Shown piece after piece: positions 1 through 5,826 of a stretch of 39,417 bases of DNA (its first letter is position 1; each line of letters begins with the position of its first letter). The DNA is from Clostridia bacterium (GTDB taxonomy: Bacteria; Bacillota; Clostridia; Christensenellales; Aristaeellaceae). Made by a program: the position numbers and the translations under genes. The DNA is taken from positions 1-39,417 of the forward strand of contig JAFWEL010000061.1 of the NCBI GenBank assembly GCA_017512905.1, in the 5' to 3' direction. A model generated the notes under the pieces. It was given only the letters and a program-made list of their open reading frames with translations, did not search any database and was not told the DNA's origin.

Positions 1-185
1 CCGCGGGCCCCGCGCCCGCCCCCAAGGACGCCCGCCCCGGGCACCCCGCCGCCAGCGGGAACCGGGCACCGGGCCCGCCGCCCCACCGCGTACCGCTCGA
101 GAGGTCGCTGTGGGTGCCCACCGCCGACCGATCCTTTCCGCCCCGGGCCCGGGCGGGAAGCCCAAAAGAAAGGAGGAAAGCAGCC
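1..185. other. Very GC-rich stretch without a recognised gene
   Basis: No convincing coding region is seen; open frames here are a by-product of extreme GC. An imperfect hairpin at about 136-159 (TTCCGCCC against GGGCGGGAA, one bulged G) is followed by GCCC and a purine-rich Shine-Dalgarno site at about 170-178. This resembles the tails of the hammerhead cassettes further on (GCGGGAAGCC then AAAGGAGG). No CUGANGA core is present, so it is not called a ribozyme. The operon promoter probably lies before the window. Confidence 0.4.
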
Positions 186-242
186 ATGCCCCGAGCACCA
201 CCCCTACGCCCACACCGGGTCTCACACCCGGACTCCGCCTGA
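186..242 (+). CDS. 18-residue mini-ORF ending inside the first ribozyme core
   Basis: The ATG follows a strong AAAGGAGG site at a good distance. The frame encodes MPRAPPLRPHRVSHPDSA, then stops at TGA (240-242). That TGA is part of the CTGACGA core of the first hammerhead ribozyme. A perfect 6-bp hairpin (215-220 with 226-231) lies within it. It could be a leader peptide whose translation controls ribozyme folding, or the tail of a cassette whose upstream part is outside the window. It is not recognised as a family. Support is only the ribosome-binding site and the stop position, which recurs in two later genes. Confidence 0.4.
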   Translation: MPRAPPLRPHRVSHPDSA

Positions 243-288
243 CGATGGCTGGGAGGGCTCCCAGCCGAAACGCGCACAGCGTCGCGGA
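234..288 (+). ncRNA. Type I hammerhead ribozyme, copy 1
   Basis: Stem I is TCCGC (234-238) with GCGGA (284-288). The core CTGACGA is 239-245. Stem II is GGCTGGGA (247-254) with TCCCAGCC (259-266). GAAA is 267-270. Stem III is CGC (271-273) with GCG (279-281), extended by the A270-U282 pair. Predicted cleavage is after C283, 39 nt before the amidoligase start. One extra base (U246) sits between the core and stem II. Stem I shows a U-A outer pair where most other copies have C-G, which is covariation. Confidence 0.9.
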
Positions 289-322
289 AAGCCCGCACAT
301 TTTTTTGAAGGAGGTTTGCCCC

Positions 323-1255
323 ATGAAAAACCAGACTTTCGGCATCGAAATCGAGCTCAACCACATCTCCCGCGAGAAGGCAGCCCGCGTCATCGCGGCC
401 ACCATCCCCGGCGGCGGCACAGTCCGGCACCCCGGCGGCGCCTACGACAAGTGGCGCGTCACCGGTGTGGACAACCGGAGCTGGAGCGTCGTCACCGACG
501 GCTCCATCGCGGGCCCCCGCGATCAGGCTTCCGAGGTGGTCAGCCCGGTGTGCAAGTGGGAGGACATCGAGACGGTGCAGGCCATCGTCCGGGCCCTCAA
601 GGCGGCGGGCGCGGTCGCCCACAGCTCCTGCGGCATCCACATCCACATCGGCGAGGGGAACCACACCCCGAAGACCCTGCGCAATCTGGTGAACATCGTC
701 AACTCCAAGGAAGACCTGCTCACCCAGTGTCTCCGCATCAGCCCCGAGCGTGGCAGCCAATGGTGCCGCCCGGTCGACCCCGACTTCCTCCGCCGCCTGA
801 ACACCAAGAAGCCCACCACCCGCGAGGACTTCGCCCGGGTGTGGTACAACGACCGCGACTGGGAGAGACACGCCAGCTTCCATTACGACCACAGCCGGTA
901 TCACCTCCTGAACCTGCACAGCGTGTTCCAGAAGGGCACCATCGAGTTTCGGGCCTTCAACAGCACACTCAACGACGGCGAGGTCAAGGCCTACATCCAG
1001 CTGTGCATGGCCATCAGCGCCATGGCTCTCAAGTCGGCCAGCGCCAGCCCCCGGCGCACCGAGACCGACAATCCCGCCTACACCTTCCGGTGCTGGCTCC
1101 TCCGGCTCGAGATGAACGGCCCCGAGTTCAAGACCGCCCGCGAACACCTCATGAAGCACATGCCCGGCAACGCGGCTTGGCGCAATGCCCCGGAAACCGC
1201 CCGGCACAACCCGGATGCTCTCCGGCGCAACAACACCACCGACCGCGACGAGTGA
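323..1255 (+). CDS. Amidoligase (glutamine-synthetase-like fold, Amidoligase_2 family)
   Basis: The 310-residue protein starts at the ATG behind GAAGGAGG; longer frames upstream run through the ribozyme. Near the N-terminus is FGIEIE (an acidic metal-binding strand). The middle has CGIHIHIGEG, and the later part has RYHLLNLHSVF followed by TIEFRAFNST. These are the hallmark blocks of the amidoligase superfamily, which forms amide bonds using ATP. The C-terminal stretch (YTFRCWLLRLEMNG to GNAAW) resembles the end of the protein at 7952-8836, so the two seem related. A class II amidotransferase-like gene lies in the same operon (3504-4106), and such pairs are known for amidoligases. Substrate unknown; peptide or protein modification is a guess from the family. 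Confidence 0.8.
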   Translation: MKNQTFGIEIELNHISREKAARVIAATIPGGGTVRHPGGAYDKWRVTGVDNRSWSVVTDGSIAGPRDQASEVVSPVCKWEDIETVQAIVRALKAAGAVAHSSCGIHIHIGEGNHTPKTLRNLVNIVNSKEDLLTQCLRISPERGSQWCRPVDPDFLRRLNTKKPTTREDFARVWYNDRDWERHASFHYDHSRYHLLNLHSVFQKGTIEFRAFNSTLNDGEVKAYIQLCMAISAMALKSASASPRRTETDNPAYTFRCWLLRLEMNGPEFKTAREHLMKHMPGNAAWRNAPETARHNPDALRRNNTTDRDE

Positions 1256-1294
1256 GTCGCGGCGGTGGGAAGGGAGGCACAGCTTTGAAATCAA

Positions 1295-1352
1295 CCCGCC
1301 TGACGAGTGCTGGGTCGCGCCCAGCCGAAACCGGGCACAGCCCGGTCGCGGG
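1295..1352 (+). ncRNA. Type I hammerhead ribozyme, copy 2
   Basis: Stem I is CCCGC (1295-1299) with GCGGG (1348-1352); the core CTGACGA is 1300-1306. Stem II is GCTGGG (1309-1314) with CCCAGC (1320-1325), closed by G1307-C1326 with U1308 bulged. GAAA is 1327-1330. Stem III is ACCGGGC with GCCCGGT, loop ACA. Predicted cleavage is after C1347. The 3' product can fold GGAAGCC (1351-1357) on GGCTCC (1361-1366). The sequence GCTT at 1282-1285, upstream, could extend stem I by pairing with AAGC after the cleavage site. Confidence 0.93.
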
Positions 1353-1388
1353 AAGCCACAGGCTCCTGAATCGAAAGGAGGTACACCC

Positions 1389-1637
1389 ATGGACCCCATC
1401 ATCACCAAGCGCGTCGGCAACTGGACGCGGGGATACATCGGCCCGTTCCGGTTTGAGATCAAGCATTTCGACGAACCCAGTGTCTTTGGCATCAACGAGG
1501 GCCGCATCAGCAAGCTGTGGCTCAAGCCGAAGGACGGCTCCCAAATCGCCGCGGCCTACGAGCGCGGCTGGGACAAGCGCCCGGAGACCAAGGAGGCACA
1601 GGAGGCGGTGGATACACTCTGCACCCTCTGGAATTGA
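1389..1637 (+). CDS. DUF7678-like small protein
   Basis: The 82-residue protein has an ideal GAAAGGAGGT site before ATG, and contains FGINEGRISKLWLK and AAYERGWDKRP. It is a clear paralogue of the 82-residue protein at 17468-17716, which has FGINGGRISKLTIK and ANYDRGWDVEP. The pattern F-G-I-N-x-G-R-I-S-K-L, a basic strand, then Y-x-R-G-W-D fits my memory of the phage family DUF7678. Biochemical role unknown. It sits between ribozyme copies 2 and 3, so its RNA should be released as a single-gene segment. Confidence 0.7.
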   Translation: MDPIITKRVGNWTRGYIGPFRFEIKHFDEPSVFGINEGRISKLWLKPKDGSQIAAAYERGWDKRPETKEAQEAVDTLCTLWN

Positions 1638-1638
1638 A

Positions 1639-1696
1639 CCCGCCTGACGAGGGCTGGGCGGCACCCAGCCGAAACCGGGCACAGCCCGGTCGCGGG
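1639..1696 (+). ncRNA. Type I hammerhead ribozyme, copy 3 (reference copy)
   Basis: Stem I is CCCGC (1639-1643) with GCGGG (1692-1696); the core CTGACGA is 1644-1650. Stem II is GGCTGGG (1652-1658) with CCCAGCC (1664-1670), loop CGGCA, and one extra G1651. GAAA is 1671-1674. Stem III is ACCGGGC (1674-1680) with GCCCGGT (1684-1690). Predicted cleavage is after C1691. The 5' end of the product can fold as GGGAAGCC (1694-1701), loop ACA, GGCTCCC (1705-1711), with one bulged A. That hairpin uses the same GGG as stem I, so the two are mutually exclusive. GAGAGGAGGT and ATG follow. Confidence 0.95.
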
Positions 1697-1733
1697 AAGC
1701 CACAGGCTCCCAAATCGAGAGGAGGTACTCCCC

Positions 1734-2336
1734 ATGAAAAAATCCACAGTCGAGCGCATGTACAGCGCGAAGGTCGCTCAGCTCCTGAACGACGGCTGGC
1801 ACATCAACACCGGCACCATGCCCGGGCATCAGGGCGAAATTGCACACGTCGACCTCACCGACGGCTCCGAAATCCGAAGGGCCGTGCTGTACCGCGAGAT
1901 GGTCTGGGGCCGCGACGCCTTTGACGGCCACAAAATCTGCATAGTGGTCGGCAGGAACACCGACCGGGTGTACCCGGGCTGGGACTGCACCATCTGGAAC
2001 AACCGCCTCGAGGTGCTCTCCCAAATCGAGCTGGCCGAGATACAGGAGCCCAACCACCGGCACCCCGAGGGCTGGTACACCGACATGGAGACCGCGATGG
2101 ACATCCAGCGCCTCCGGACACAGCGGTGGAAGGCACAGGACTTCGACCTCGAAAAGGAGCTCGGCCCGGCTTTCAAATCGATTGCCCTGCGCTGGCTCCG
2201 GAAACAGCCCCGCATGAAGTCCGCCAAGCTGGAGGACATCACGAAGATGACCCGGTACACCACCTGCGAAGGGAAGGTTGGCTTCAAAATCGAGGCCAAG
2301 GGAAAGACATTCACCCTCCGCGTGAAACCCGCTTGA
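1734..2336 (+). CDS. Unknown 200-residue phage-type protein
   Basis: The start is set by GAGAGGAGGT before ATG. I recognise no named family. The sequence is soluble and mixed, with an N-terminal half rich in beta-strand residues (DGSEIRRAVLYREMVW and KICIVVGRN) and a basic C-terminus (GFKIEAKGKTFTLRVKPA). No signal peptide or membrane segment. The stop codon TGA (2334-2336) lies inside the core of ribozyme copy 4, which reads TTGACGA instead of CTGACGA. A ribosome finishing this gene would therefore cover the ribozyme core. Confidence 0.7.
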   Translation: MKKSTVERMYSAKVAQLLNDGWHINTGTMPGHQGEIAHVDLTDGSEIRRAVLYREMVWGRDAFDGHKICIVVGRNTDRVYPGWDCTIWNNRLEVLSQIELAEIQEPNHRHPEGWYTDMETAMDIQRLRTQRWKAQDFDLEKELGPAFKSIALRWLRKQPRMKSAKLEDITKMTRYTTCEGKVGFKIEAKGKTFTLRVKPA

Positions 2337-2409
2337 CGAGGGCTGGGCGGCACCCAGCCGAAACCGGGCCTGGCCCGGATTGCCCCTACGGGGACAAATA
2401 GACCGCGGG
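2328..2409 (+). ncRNA. Degenerate hammerhead ribozyme, copy 4, with hairpin insertion
   Basis: Stem I (CCCGC 2328-2332 with GCGGG 2405-2409), stem II (GGCTGGG with CCCAGCC), GAAA (2360-2363) and stem III (CCGGGC with GCCCGG) are intact. Two changes should block cleavage. The invariant core C is U (TTGACGA, 2333-2339). The U before the cleavage site is replaced by 25 nt (2379-2403) holding the hairpin GCCCC-TA-CGGGG. The same insertion sits at the same place in copy 8. The downstream product hairpin and leader are kept. Likely inactive, or a recruited structural element. Confidence 0.8.
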
Positions 2410-2446
2410 AAGCCACAGGCTCCCAAATCGAAAGGAGGTACATCCC

Positions 2447-2674
2447 ATGCCCGGAATCACCTACATCATCCGCTTTCATCTCCGCGACGGTCGCATCCCC
2501 TGCGAGGAACAGGAGCACATGGCGCTGGCAGACAGCTGGGAAGCATTCAGGCTTTTCGCGGAACCTGACAGCGCGGAAATCTACACCCGCATCGAGCTGA
2601 TTGCACACGACTGGGAGGACGACACAGAATCGCCCATTGCCAGCTTGGACTTCGCGGAACCGTACAGCTTTTGA
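2447..2674 (+). CDS. Unknown small phage-type protein, 75 residues
   Basis: The start follows GAAAGGAGGT. The protein reads ITYIIRFHLRDGRI, then ADSWEAFRLFAEPDSAEIYTRI, and ends acidic. I recall similar small proteins in clostridial phages (a strand with DGE or DGR, then WEAFRLFAEPDSAEMY) but cannot name a function. It is soluble, with no catalytic motif seen. The stop overlaps the motif CAGCTTTTGAATCG, which also occurs in several gene leaders of this operon, and ribozyme copy 5 begins 5 nt later. Confidence 0.7.
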   Translation: MPGITYIIRFHLRDGRIPCEEQEHMALADSWEAFRLFAEPDSAEIYTRIELIAHDWEDDTESPIASLDFAEPYSF

Positions 2675-2678
2675 ATCG

Positions 2679-2756
2679 CCCGCCTGACGAGGACCCGGCG
2701 GAGGGTCCGCTCCCAGCGGCACCGGGCCGAAACCGGACACCGCGTCTGGTCGCAGG
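2679..2756 (+). ncRNA. Type I hammerhead ribozyme, copy 5, with long stem II cap
   Basis: Stem I is CCCGC (2679-2683) with GCAGG (2752-2756), one C-A mismatch. The core CTGACGA is 2684-2690. Stem II pairs G2691-C2728, G2692-C2727 and CCCGG (2694-2698) with CCGGG (2722-2726), with a 23-nt cap that copy 8 shares. GAAA is 2729-2732. Stem III is ACCGGAC with GTCTGGT (2744-2750). Predicted cleavage is after C2751. The product can fold GGAAGC (2755-2760) on GCTTCC (2785-2790), with an inner GCGAC/GTCGC hairpin. Upstream GCTT (2668-2671) could extend stem I. Confidence 0.88.
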
Positions 2757-2828
2757 AAGCCAGCGACAGTGTCGCAGCCATAGAGCTTCCAAATATCGCA
2801 GGGCTTGCAGCCCGGAAAGGACACCACC

Positions 2829-3095
2829 ATGAACGACACCTTCACCATCGGCAGACAGCGCTTCAGCTGCGGAATCGACCCGCGAACCGGAACCCTGTGC
2901 ATCCAGAGCATCCACCCCTACGACGAGACCAATTACCACTGGGCCCGGCAGGGCGTCACCGGCCACAGCTGGTTCGTGTTCCGCGAGGGAAAGCGCGTCG
3001 CCACCCTCGGCCAGCTGACCAAGGAGCAGGTCGCCCAGGAGCTCCTGAATCTGGACCGGCAGGCACATCTCCATCGGCGCGGCGGCATCTGGTAA
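2829..3095 (+). CDS. Unknown small protein, 88 residues
   Basis: The start is the ATG after GGAAAGGACACCACC. The protein contains FTIGRQRFSCGIDPRTGTLCIQ in its first third, then HWARQGVTGHSWFVFREGKRVATLG and a helical LTKEQVAQELLNLDRQ. No family recognised; no membrane segment. It is the first of two genes (with 3158-3325) between ribozyme copies 5 and 6 and would be released on a two-gene RNA. Confidence 0.65.
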   Translation: MNDTFTIGRQRFSCGIDPRTGTLCIQSIHPYDETNYHWARQGVTGHSWFVFREGKRVATLGQLTKEQVAQELLNLDRQAHLHRRGGIW

Positions 3096-3157
3096 GCTGC
3101 CCGCCGACCCGCTCTCAAATATCCATCACCCGGAAAAACACGAAGGAGGACACCAGA

Positions 3158-3325
3158 ATGTACGAAATCGCATGGAAGGAAATCACCGCCCGGGGACGCA
3201 TCGTGTGCAAACGCAGGGCTTTCAGATCCGAGAGCGCCCGCGAGACCTACATCGACCAGCTCGTTCAGAAGGACAGCTTCTATGAGATCATCGGCCTGCG
3301 CGACCCGCTGTGGCCGCGGGGCTGA
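3158..3325 (+). CDS. Unknown basic small protein, 55 residues
   Basis: The ATG is preceded by GAAGGAGGACACCAGA. The protein reads MYEIAWKEITARGRIVCKRR, then a charged helix and IIGLRDPLWPRG. It is small, basic and soluble. No ribozyme lies between it and the preceding gene; the 62-nt gap instead has a CTCTCAAATATCC element resembling the other leaders. About 70 nt of untranslated sequence follow before ribozyme copy 6. Function unknown. Confidence 0.6.
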   Translation: MYEIAWKEITARGRIVCKRRAFRSESARETYIDQLVQKDSFYEIIGLRDPLWPRG

Positions 3326-3397
3326 TCCCCCGGAGGATGTACAACCACTCGCAGAGTTATCTTGACTTTCCGCCCCACCAGAGTGATTTATGTTACG

Positions 3398-3460
3398 CCC
3401 GCCTGACGATGGCCTCCGGCACAGGCCGAAACGCTCCGGAATCGAGAGGAGCGTCGCGGG
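3398..3460 (+). ncRNA. Type I hammerhead ribozyme, copy 6
   Basis: Stem I is CCCGC (3398-3402) with GCGGG (3456-3460); the core CTGACGA is 3403-3409. Stem II is GGCCT (3411-3415) with AGGCC (3423-3427), with extra U3410. GAAA is 3428-3431. Stem III is ACGCTCC (3431-3437) with GGAGCGT (3448-3454). Predicted cleavage is after C3455. The stem III cap (GGAATCGAGA) plus GGAG copies the leader element AATCGAGAGGAG found before other genes, so a Shine-Dalgarno-like sequence is buried in this stem. The product can fold GGGAGC (3458-3463) on GCTTCC (3472-3477). Confidence 0.92.
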
Positions 3461-3503
3461 AGCCAACGACAGCTTCCAAATATACATTCAGGAGGTACCA
3501 ACC

Positions 3504-4106
3504 ATGTGCATCATTTGTGTTTCCCCCAAGCGTGTCCGCCAGCCCAACGTCACAACTATCCGCAGAATGTTCCGGAACAACCCCGACGGCGCGGGGTACA
3601 TGGTCGCCCGCGACGGCAAGGTCACCATCAGCAAGGGCTTCATGGACGTCGATGAATACATCGAGGCCATCCGCGCTGAACACTTTACCGCCAAGGACCC
3701 GGTGGTGTACCACTTCCGCATCAGCACCCAGGCGGGTGTGAACCCCCAGATGACCCATCCCTTCCCGCTTTCAAATCGAATTGAGCACATGAAGGTGCTG
3801 GATGTGGAGTGCTCCTGCGGGGTCGCACACAACGGGATCATCCGCCTGACCACAGACCGGAATAACCGCGAGTACAGCGATACCGCACTGTTCATCGCCA
3901 ACTACCTCTCCCTGATCATCCGCGAGCCCGGCGACCTGAAGGACGAGCGCATCCTGACGCTCATCCACCGGTTGGCTGGCTCCAAGCTGGCCATTATGGA
4001 CGGTGACGGATACATCGCCACCGTCGGAGAGTACATCAACCAGAAGGGCCTCCTCTTCAGCAACACCAGCTTTGAAACCGACACCTATTACCGGCGCTTC
4101 AGGTAA
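3504..4106 (+). CDS. Class II glutamine-amidotransferase-like Ntn hydrolase
   Basis: The 200-residue protein begins MCIIC, so removal of Met exposes Cys2, the catalytic nucleophile of N-terminal-nucleophile amidotransferases. Matching blocks follow: NNPDGAGYMV near residue 28, DG and an F-rich strand, YHFRISTQAGVNPQMTHPFP near residue 70-90, and CGVAHNGII near residue 110. In the family these supply the glutamine and oxyanion pocket. It probably releases ammonia from glutamine or acts as an amidohydrolase. The amidoligase at 323-1255 is a natural partner. GGAGGTACCAACC gives a clear start. Assignment is by motif only. Confidence 0.75.
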   Translation: MCIICVSPKRVRQPNVTTIRRMFRNNPDGAGYMVARDGKVTISKGFMDVDEYIEAIRAEHFTAKDPVVYHFRISTQAGVNPQMTHPFPLSNRIEHMKVLDVECSCGVAHNGIIRLTTDRNNREYSDTALFIANYLSLIIREPGDLKDERILTLIHRLAGSKLAIMDGDGYIATVGEYINQKGLLFSNTSFETDTYYRRFR

Positions 4107-4126
4107 TCCCCCTGAAGCGCCCACCC

Positions 4127-4184
4127 TCCGCCTGACGAGCAGCCCTGCGGCACAGGGCCGAAACCGGGGCCACCCGGTCGCGGA
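4127..4184 (+). ncRNA. Type I hammerhead ribozyme, copy 7
   Basis: Stem I is TCCGC (4127-4131) with GCGGA (4180-4184); the core CTGACGA is 4132-4138. Stem II is GCCCTG (4142-4147) with CAGGGC (4153-4158), closed by G4139-C4159 with CA bulged. GAAA is 4160-4163. Stem III is ACCGGG with CCCGGT (4173-4178). Predicted cleavage is after C4179. The product hairpin GGAA-A-GC with GC-TTCC (4182-4188 with 4195-4200) keeps the bulged A of copy 3 with changed base pairs, which supports it. Confidence 0.95.
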
Positions 4185-4222
4185 AAGCCACGACGCTTCC
4201 GAATCGAGAGGAGGAACACCCC

Positions 4223-4567
4223 ATGAAGAACACCCCTGAAGTCCGCCGCCTGTTCGACCAAATGATTGACATCGCGGCACACCTGACCAACGGCTATCAA
4301 ATCGAGACTATGCACTATCGTGATGGCGACGGAATCTCCCTTCGCATCCACAAGCCTGCCGAAACCGAGTGGGCGGTGTATCCGGAAATATACTTTTCCG
4401 ATAACTGGTATGGCACCGAGTGTGTGCGCTTAGATATCATCACGACCGGCTATGGAAATCACAGCCTCCGGCAAGCGCAGCGCGTAACCACCGGGCTCCT
4501 CGCCGCCACCAATCTGGTCCAGAACCTGTACATGGCCGCTGAGGTCGCCGGGTTCACCATCAAGTGA
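4223..4567 (+). CDS. Unknown protein, 114 residues, first of a tandem pair
   Basis: The start follows GAGAGGAGGAACACCCC. The protein begins MKNTPEVRRLFDQMIDIAAHLTNGY in its first 25 residues and contains VYPEIYFSDNWYG and a C-terminal helix LAATNLVQNLYMAAEVAGF. The next gene (4602-4946) is the same length and shares the layout NTPExR, GYQ, AxPxxYFxD, and the gly-aspartate/asparagine-HS-Q-x-R-x-x-x-G region, so the two are duplicates. No known family recognised; soluble. It is released together with its copy, because no ribozyme separates them. Confidence 0.7.
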   Translation: MKNTPEVRRLFDQMIDIAAHLTNGYQIETMHYRDGDGISLRIHKPAETEWAVYPEIYFSDNWYGTECVRLDIITTGYGNHSLRQAQRVTTGLLAATNLVQNLYMAAEVAGFTIK

Positions 4568-4601
4568 TCCACAGCTTTTGAATCGAGAGGAGGAACTCCC
4601 C

Positions 4602-4946
4602 ATGACGAATACACCTGAAAACCGCCATGCCCTCGAAACCATGGCCCGCCTCGCAAACGCGCTGAACACCGGCTATCAGGTTTTCAGCCGCGTCACCGAC
4701 AATAAAAAGTACGTTGTCCTGGACATGTATTGCCCGGGAGACACCGACCAGATCGCCTATCCTGCCGTGTATTTCTGTGACGCCTTTGTAGATGAAAGCG
4801 GCATTTCCTTTGAAATCATCCCCAACATCTACGGTGACCACAGTCGCGAGCAGACCCGGCGCATGATGAAAGGGTTCGGGATTGCCATGGAGCTGGTCGA
4901 TGTACTGTATGCCACGGCAAAGGTCTTTGGAATACAGACCGTTTGA
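4602..4946 (+). CDS. Unknown protein, 114 residues, second of a tandem pair
   Basis: A paralogue of 4223-4567 with matching blocks: TPENRHALETMARLANALNTGYQ, YPAVYFCDAF, YGDHSREQTRRMMKGF and a final helix ending AKVFGI. The leader between the two genes (35 nt) carries CAGCTTTTGAATCGAGAGGAGG but no ribozyme. The duplication therefore either did not include a ribozyme or has lost it. Function unknown. Confidence 0.7.
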   Translation: MTNTPENRHALETMARLANALNTGYQVFSRVTDNKKYVVLDMYCPGDTDQIAYPAVYFCDAFVDESGISFEIIPNIYGDHSREQTRRMMKGFGIAMELVDVLYATAKVFGIQTV

Positions 4947-4950
4947 ATCC

Positions 4951-5052
4951 CCGCCTGACGAGCAGCCCGGCGGAGGGTCCGCTCCCAGCGGCACCGGGCC
5001 GAAACCGGACACCGCGTCCGGATTGCCCCTAACGGGGACAAATAGACCGTGG
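4951..5052 (+). ncRNA. Hammerhead ribozyme, copy 8, with hairpin insertion at the cleavage site
   Basis: Stem I is CCGC (4951-4954) with GTGG (5049-5052), including a G-U pair. The core CTGACGA (4955-4961) is intact. Stem II is GCCCGG (4965-4970) with CCGGGC (4994-4999), closed by G4962-C5000 with CA bulged; its 23-nt cap matches copy 5. GAAA is 5001-5004. Stem III is CCGGAC (5005-5010) with GTCCGG (5016-5021). The U before cleavage is replaced by 26 nt (5022-5047) with hairpin CCCC-TAA-CGGGG, as in copy 4. Cleavage is not expected by the usual NUH rule. Confidence 0.82.
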
Positions 5053-5102
5053 AAGCCGCAGCGCTTTCAAATACAGAGGGCAATGCCCGGAAAGGATACA
5101 CC

Positions 5103-5366
5103 ATGAGCAAGAGACTGAGCGACGAAAACTCCGTGTGGATGTACGAGGATGACGACCGGGAGGACGACACCTTCACTGACACCGACCTGCAGAACGGTCT
5201 GGCACAGCTGATCACCGGCGACTGGGAATACGGCACCGAGGTCAATTGGGAGAACCTGCGGGTTCAGACCTTCGACAACGCAGGCATCATGACCTACAAC
5301 AAGGGGCTGGTCATCACGCTGCCCGACGGGAGCGAATTCCAGCTCACCATTGTGCAGAGCCGCTGA
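5103..5366 (+). CDS. Unknown acidic protein, 87 residues
   Basis: The start follows GGAAAGGATACACC. The N-terminal third is strongly acidic (MYEDDDREDDTFTDTD) and the C-terminus forms two strands (GLVITLPDGSEFQLTIVQSR). This layout occurs in small phage proteins of unknown role. No catalytic residues seen. It is the first gene after ribozyme copy 8 and is followed without ribozymes by 5422-5622 and 5644-5826. Confidence 0.65.
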   Translation: MSKRLSDENSVWMYEDDDREDDTFTDTDLQNGLAQLITGDWEYGTEVNWENLRVQTFDNAGIMTYNKGLVITLPDGSEFQLTIVQSR

Positions 5367-5421
5367 CACACGGCTCCTGAATCGAGACCAACAACACCGA
5401 TGAAAATGGGAGGATACTTCC

Positions 5422-5622
5422 ATGATGAAAAACCTGACTTATCGTAACCTCATGATCGTGATCAGGAAGATCATGAAGAAGGGCTACGACTTCAGCACAT
5501 CCGAACGACTTGCCCGGAATATCTTCTGCGATTTTGCGGCCTGCCCCAGCGGGAAGTCCATCGAAGAGCGTATCAGCCTGATCCTCACCGCCGAAGAATA
5601 CACAGCGGAATACAGTAAATAG
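5422..5622 (+). CDS. Unknown basic helical protein, 66 residues
   Basis: The start is one of two adjacent ATG codons after GGGAGGATACTTCC. The protein begins with a basic amphipathic stretch (LTYRNLMIVIRKIMKKGYDF) and ends SIEERISLILTAEEYTAEYSK. It is short and helical, perhaps protein-binding. No family recognised. The gap to the next gene is only 21 nt with an AAGGAGG site. Confidence 0.6.
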   Translation: MMKNLTYRNLMIVIRKIMKKGYDFSTSERLARNIFCDFAACPSGKSIEERISLILTAEEYTAEYSK

Positions 5623-5643
5623 CCACAGCAAGGAGGTCACCAC

Positions 5644-5826
5644 ATGGATAACAACTTTAACACCAAGGATTGCATCACCGCCGTGCAGCACTTTGCCAAT
5701 GAACACGGCAAGGAGGAAGCTTACCAGTCGGCCACATGGCTCTTCAAGGCGCAGATCATCACCCAGGAACAATGGAGCGCCATGGTTCACGCGCTTTACG
5801 ACGACGAACCCTCCGCCCCCGCCTGA
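5644..5826 (+). CDS. Unknown small protein, 60 residues, stop codons form a ribozyme core
   Basis: The start follows AAGGAGGTCACCAC. The protein is helical (ITAVQHFANEHGKEEAYQSA, then TWLFKAQIITQEQW). The gene ends TGA TGA (5824-5829), and these bases with the preceding C are the CTGATGA core of ribozyme copy 9. The last two codons also supply part of stem I. This is a clear overlap of a coding end with a catalytic RNA. Function unknown. Confidence 0.65.
   Translation: MDNNFNTKDCITAVQHFANEHGKEEAYQSATWLFKAQIITQEQWSAMVHALYDDEPSAPA

Noticed and set aside
110-322. N-terminal extension of the amidoligase gene up to 110
   Set aside because: It would be translated through ribozyme copy 1, and the internal ATG at 323 has the strong GAAGGAGG site and starts right at the family block.
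2379-2403. CRISPR repeat or decoy guide RNA in the ribozyme insertion
   Set aside because: The hairpin with CCCC/GGGG and an A-rich tail is reminiscent of some repeats, but only two isolated copies exist at fixed places in ribozymes, with no spacers or cas genes. I cannot match it to a known repeat.
1149-2911. Minus-strand frames across the ribozyme operon
   Set aside because: They run through ribozymes and repeats, and their repeated peptide segments (such as FRLGAAQPSSSG) simply mirror the repeated ribozyme sequence.
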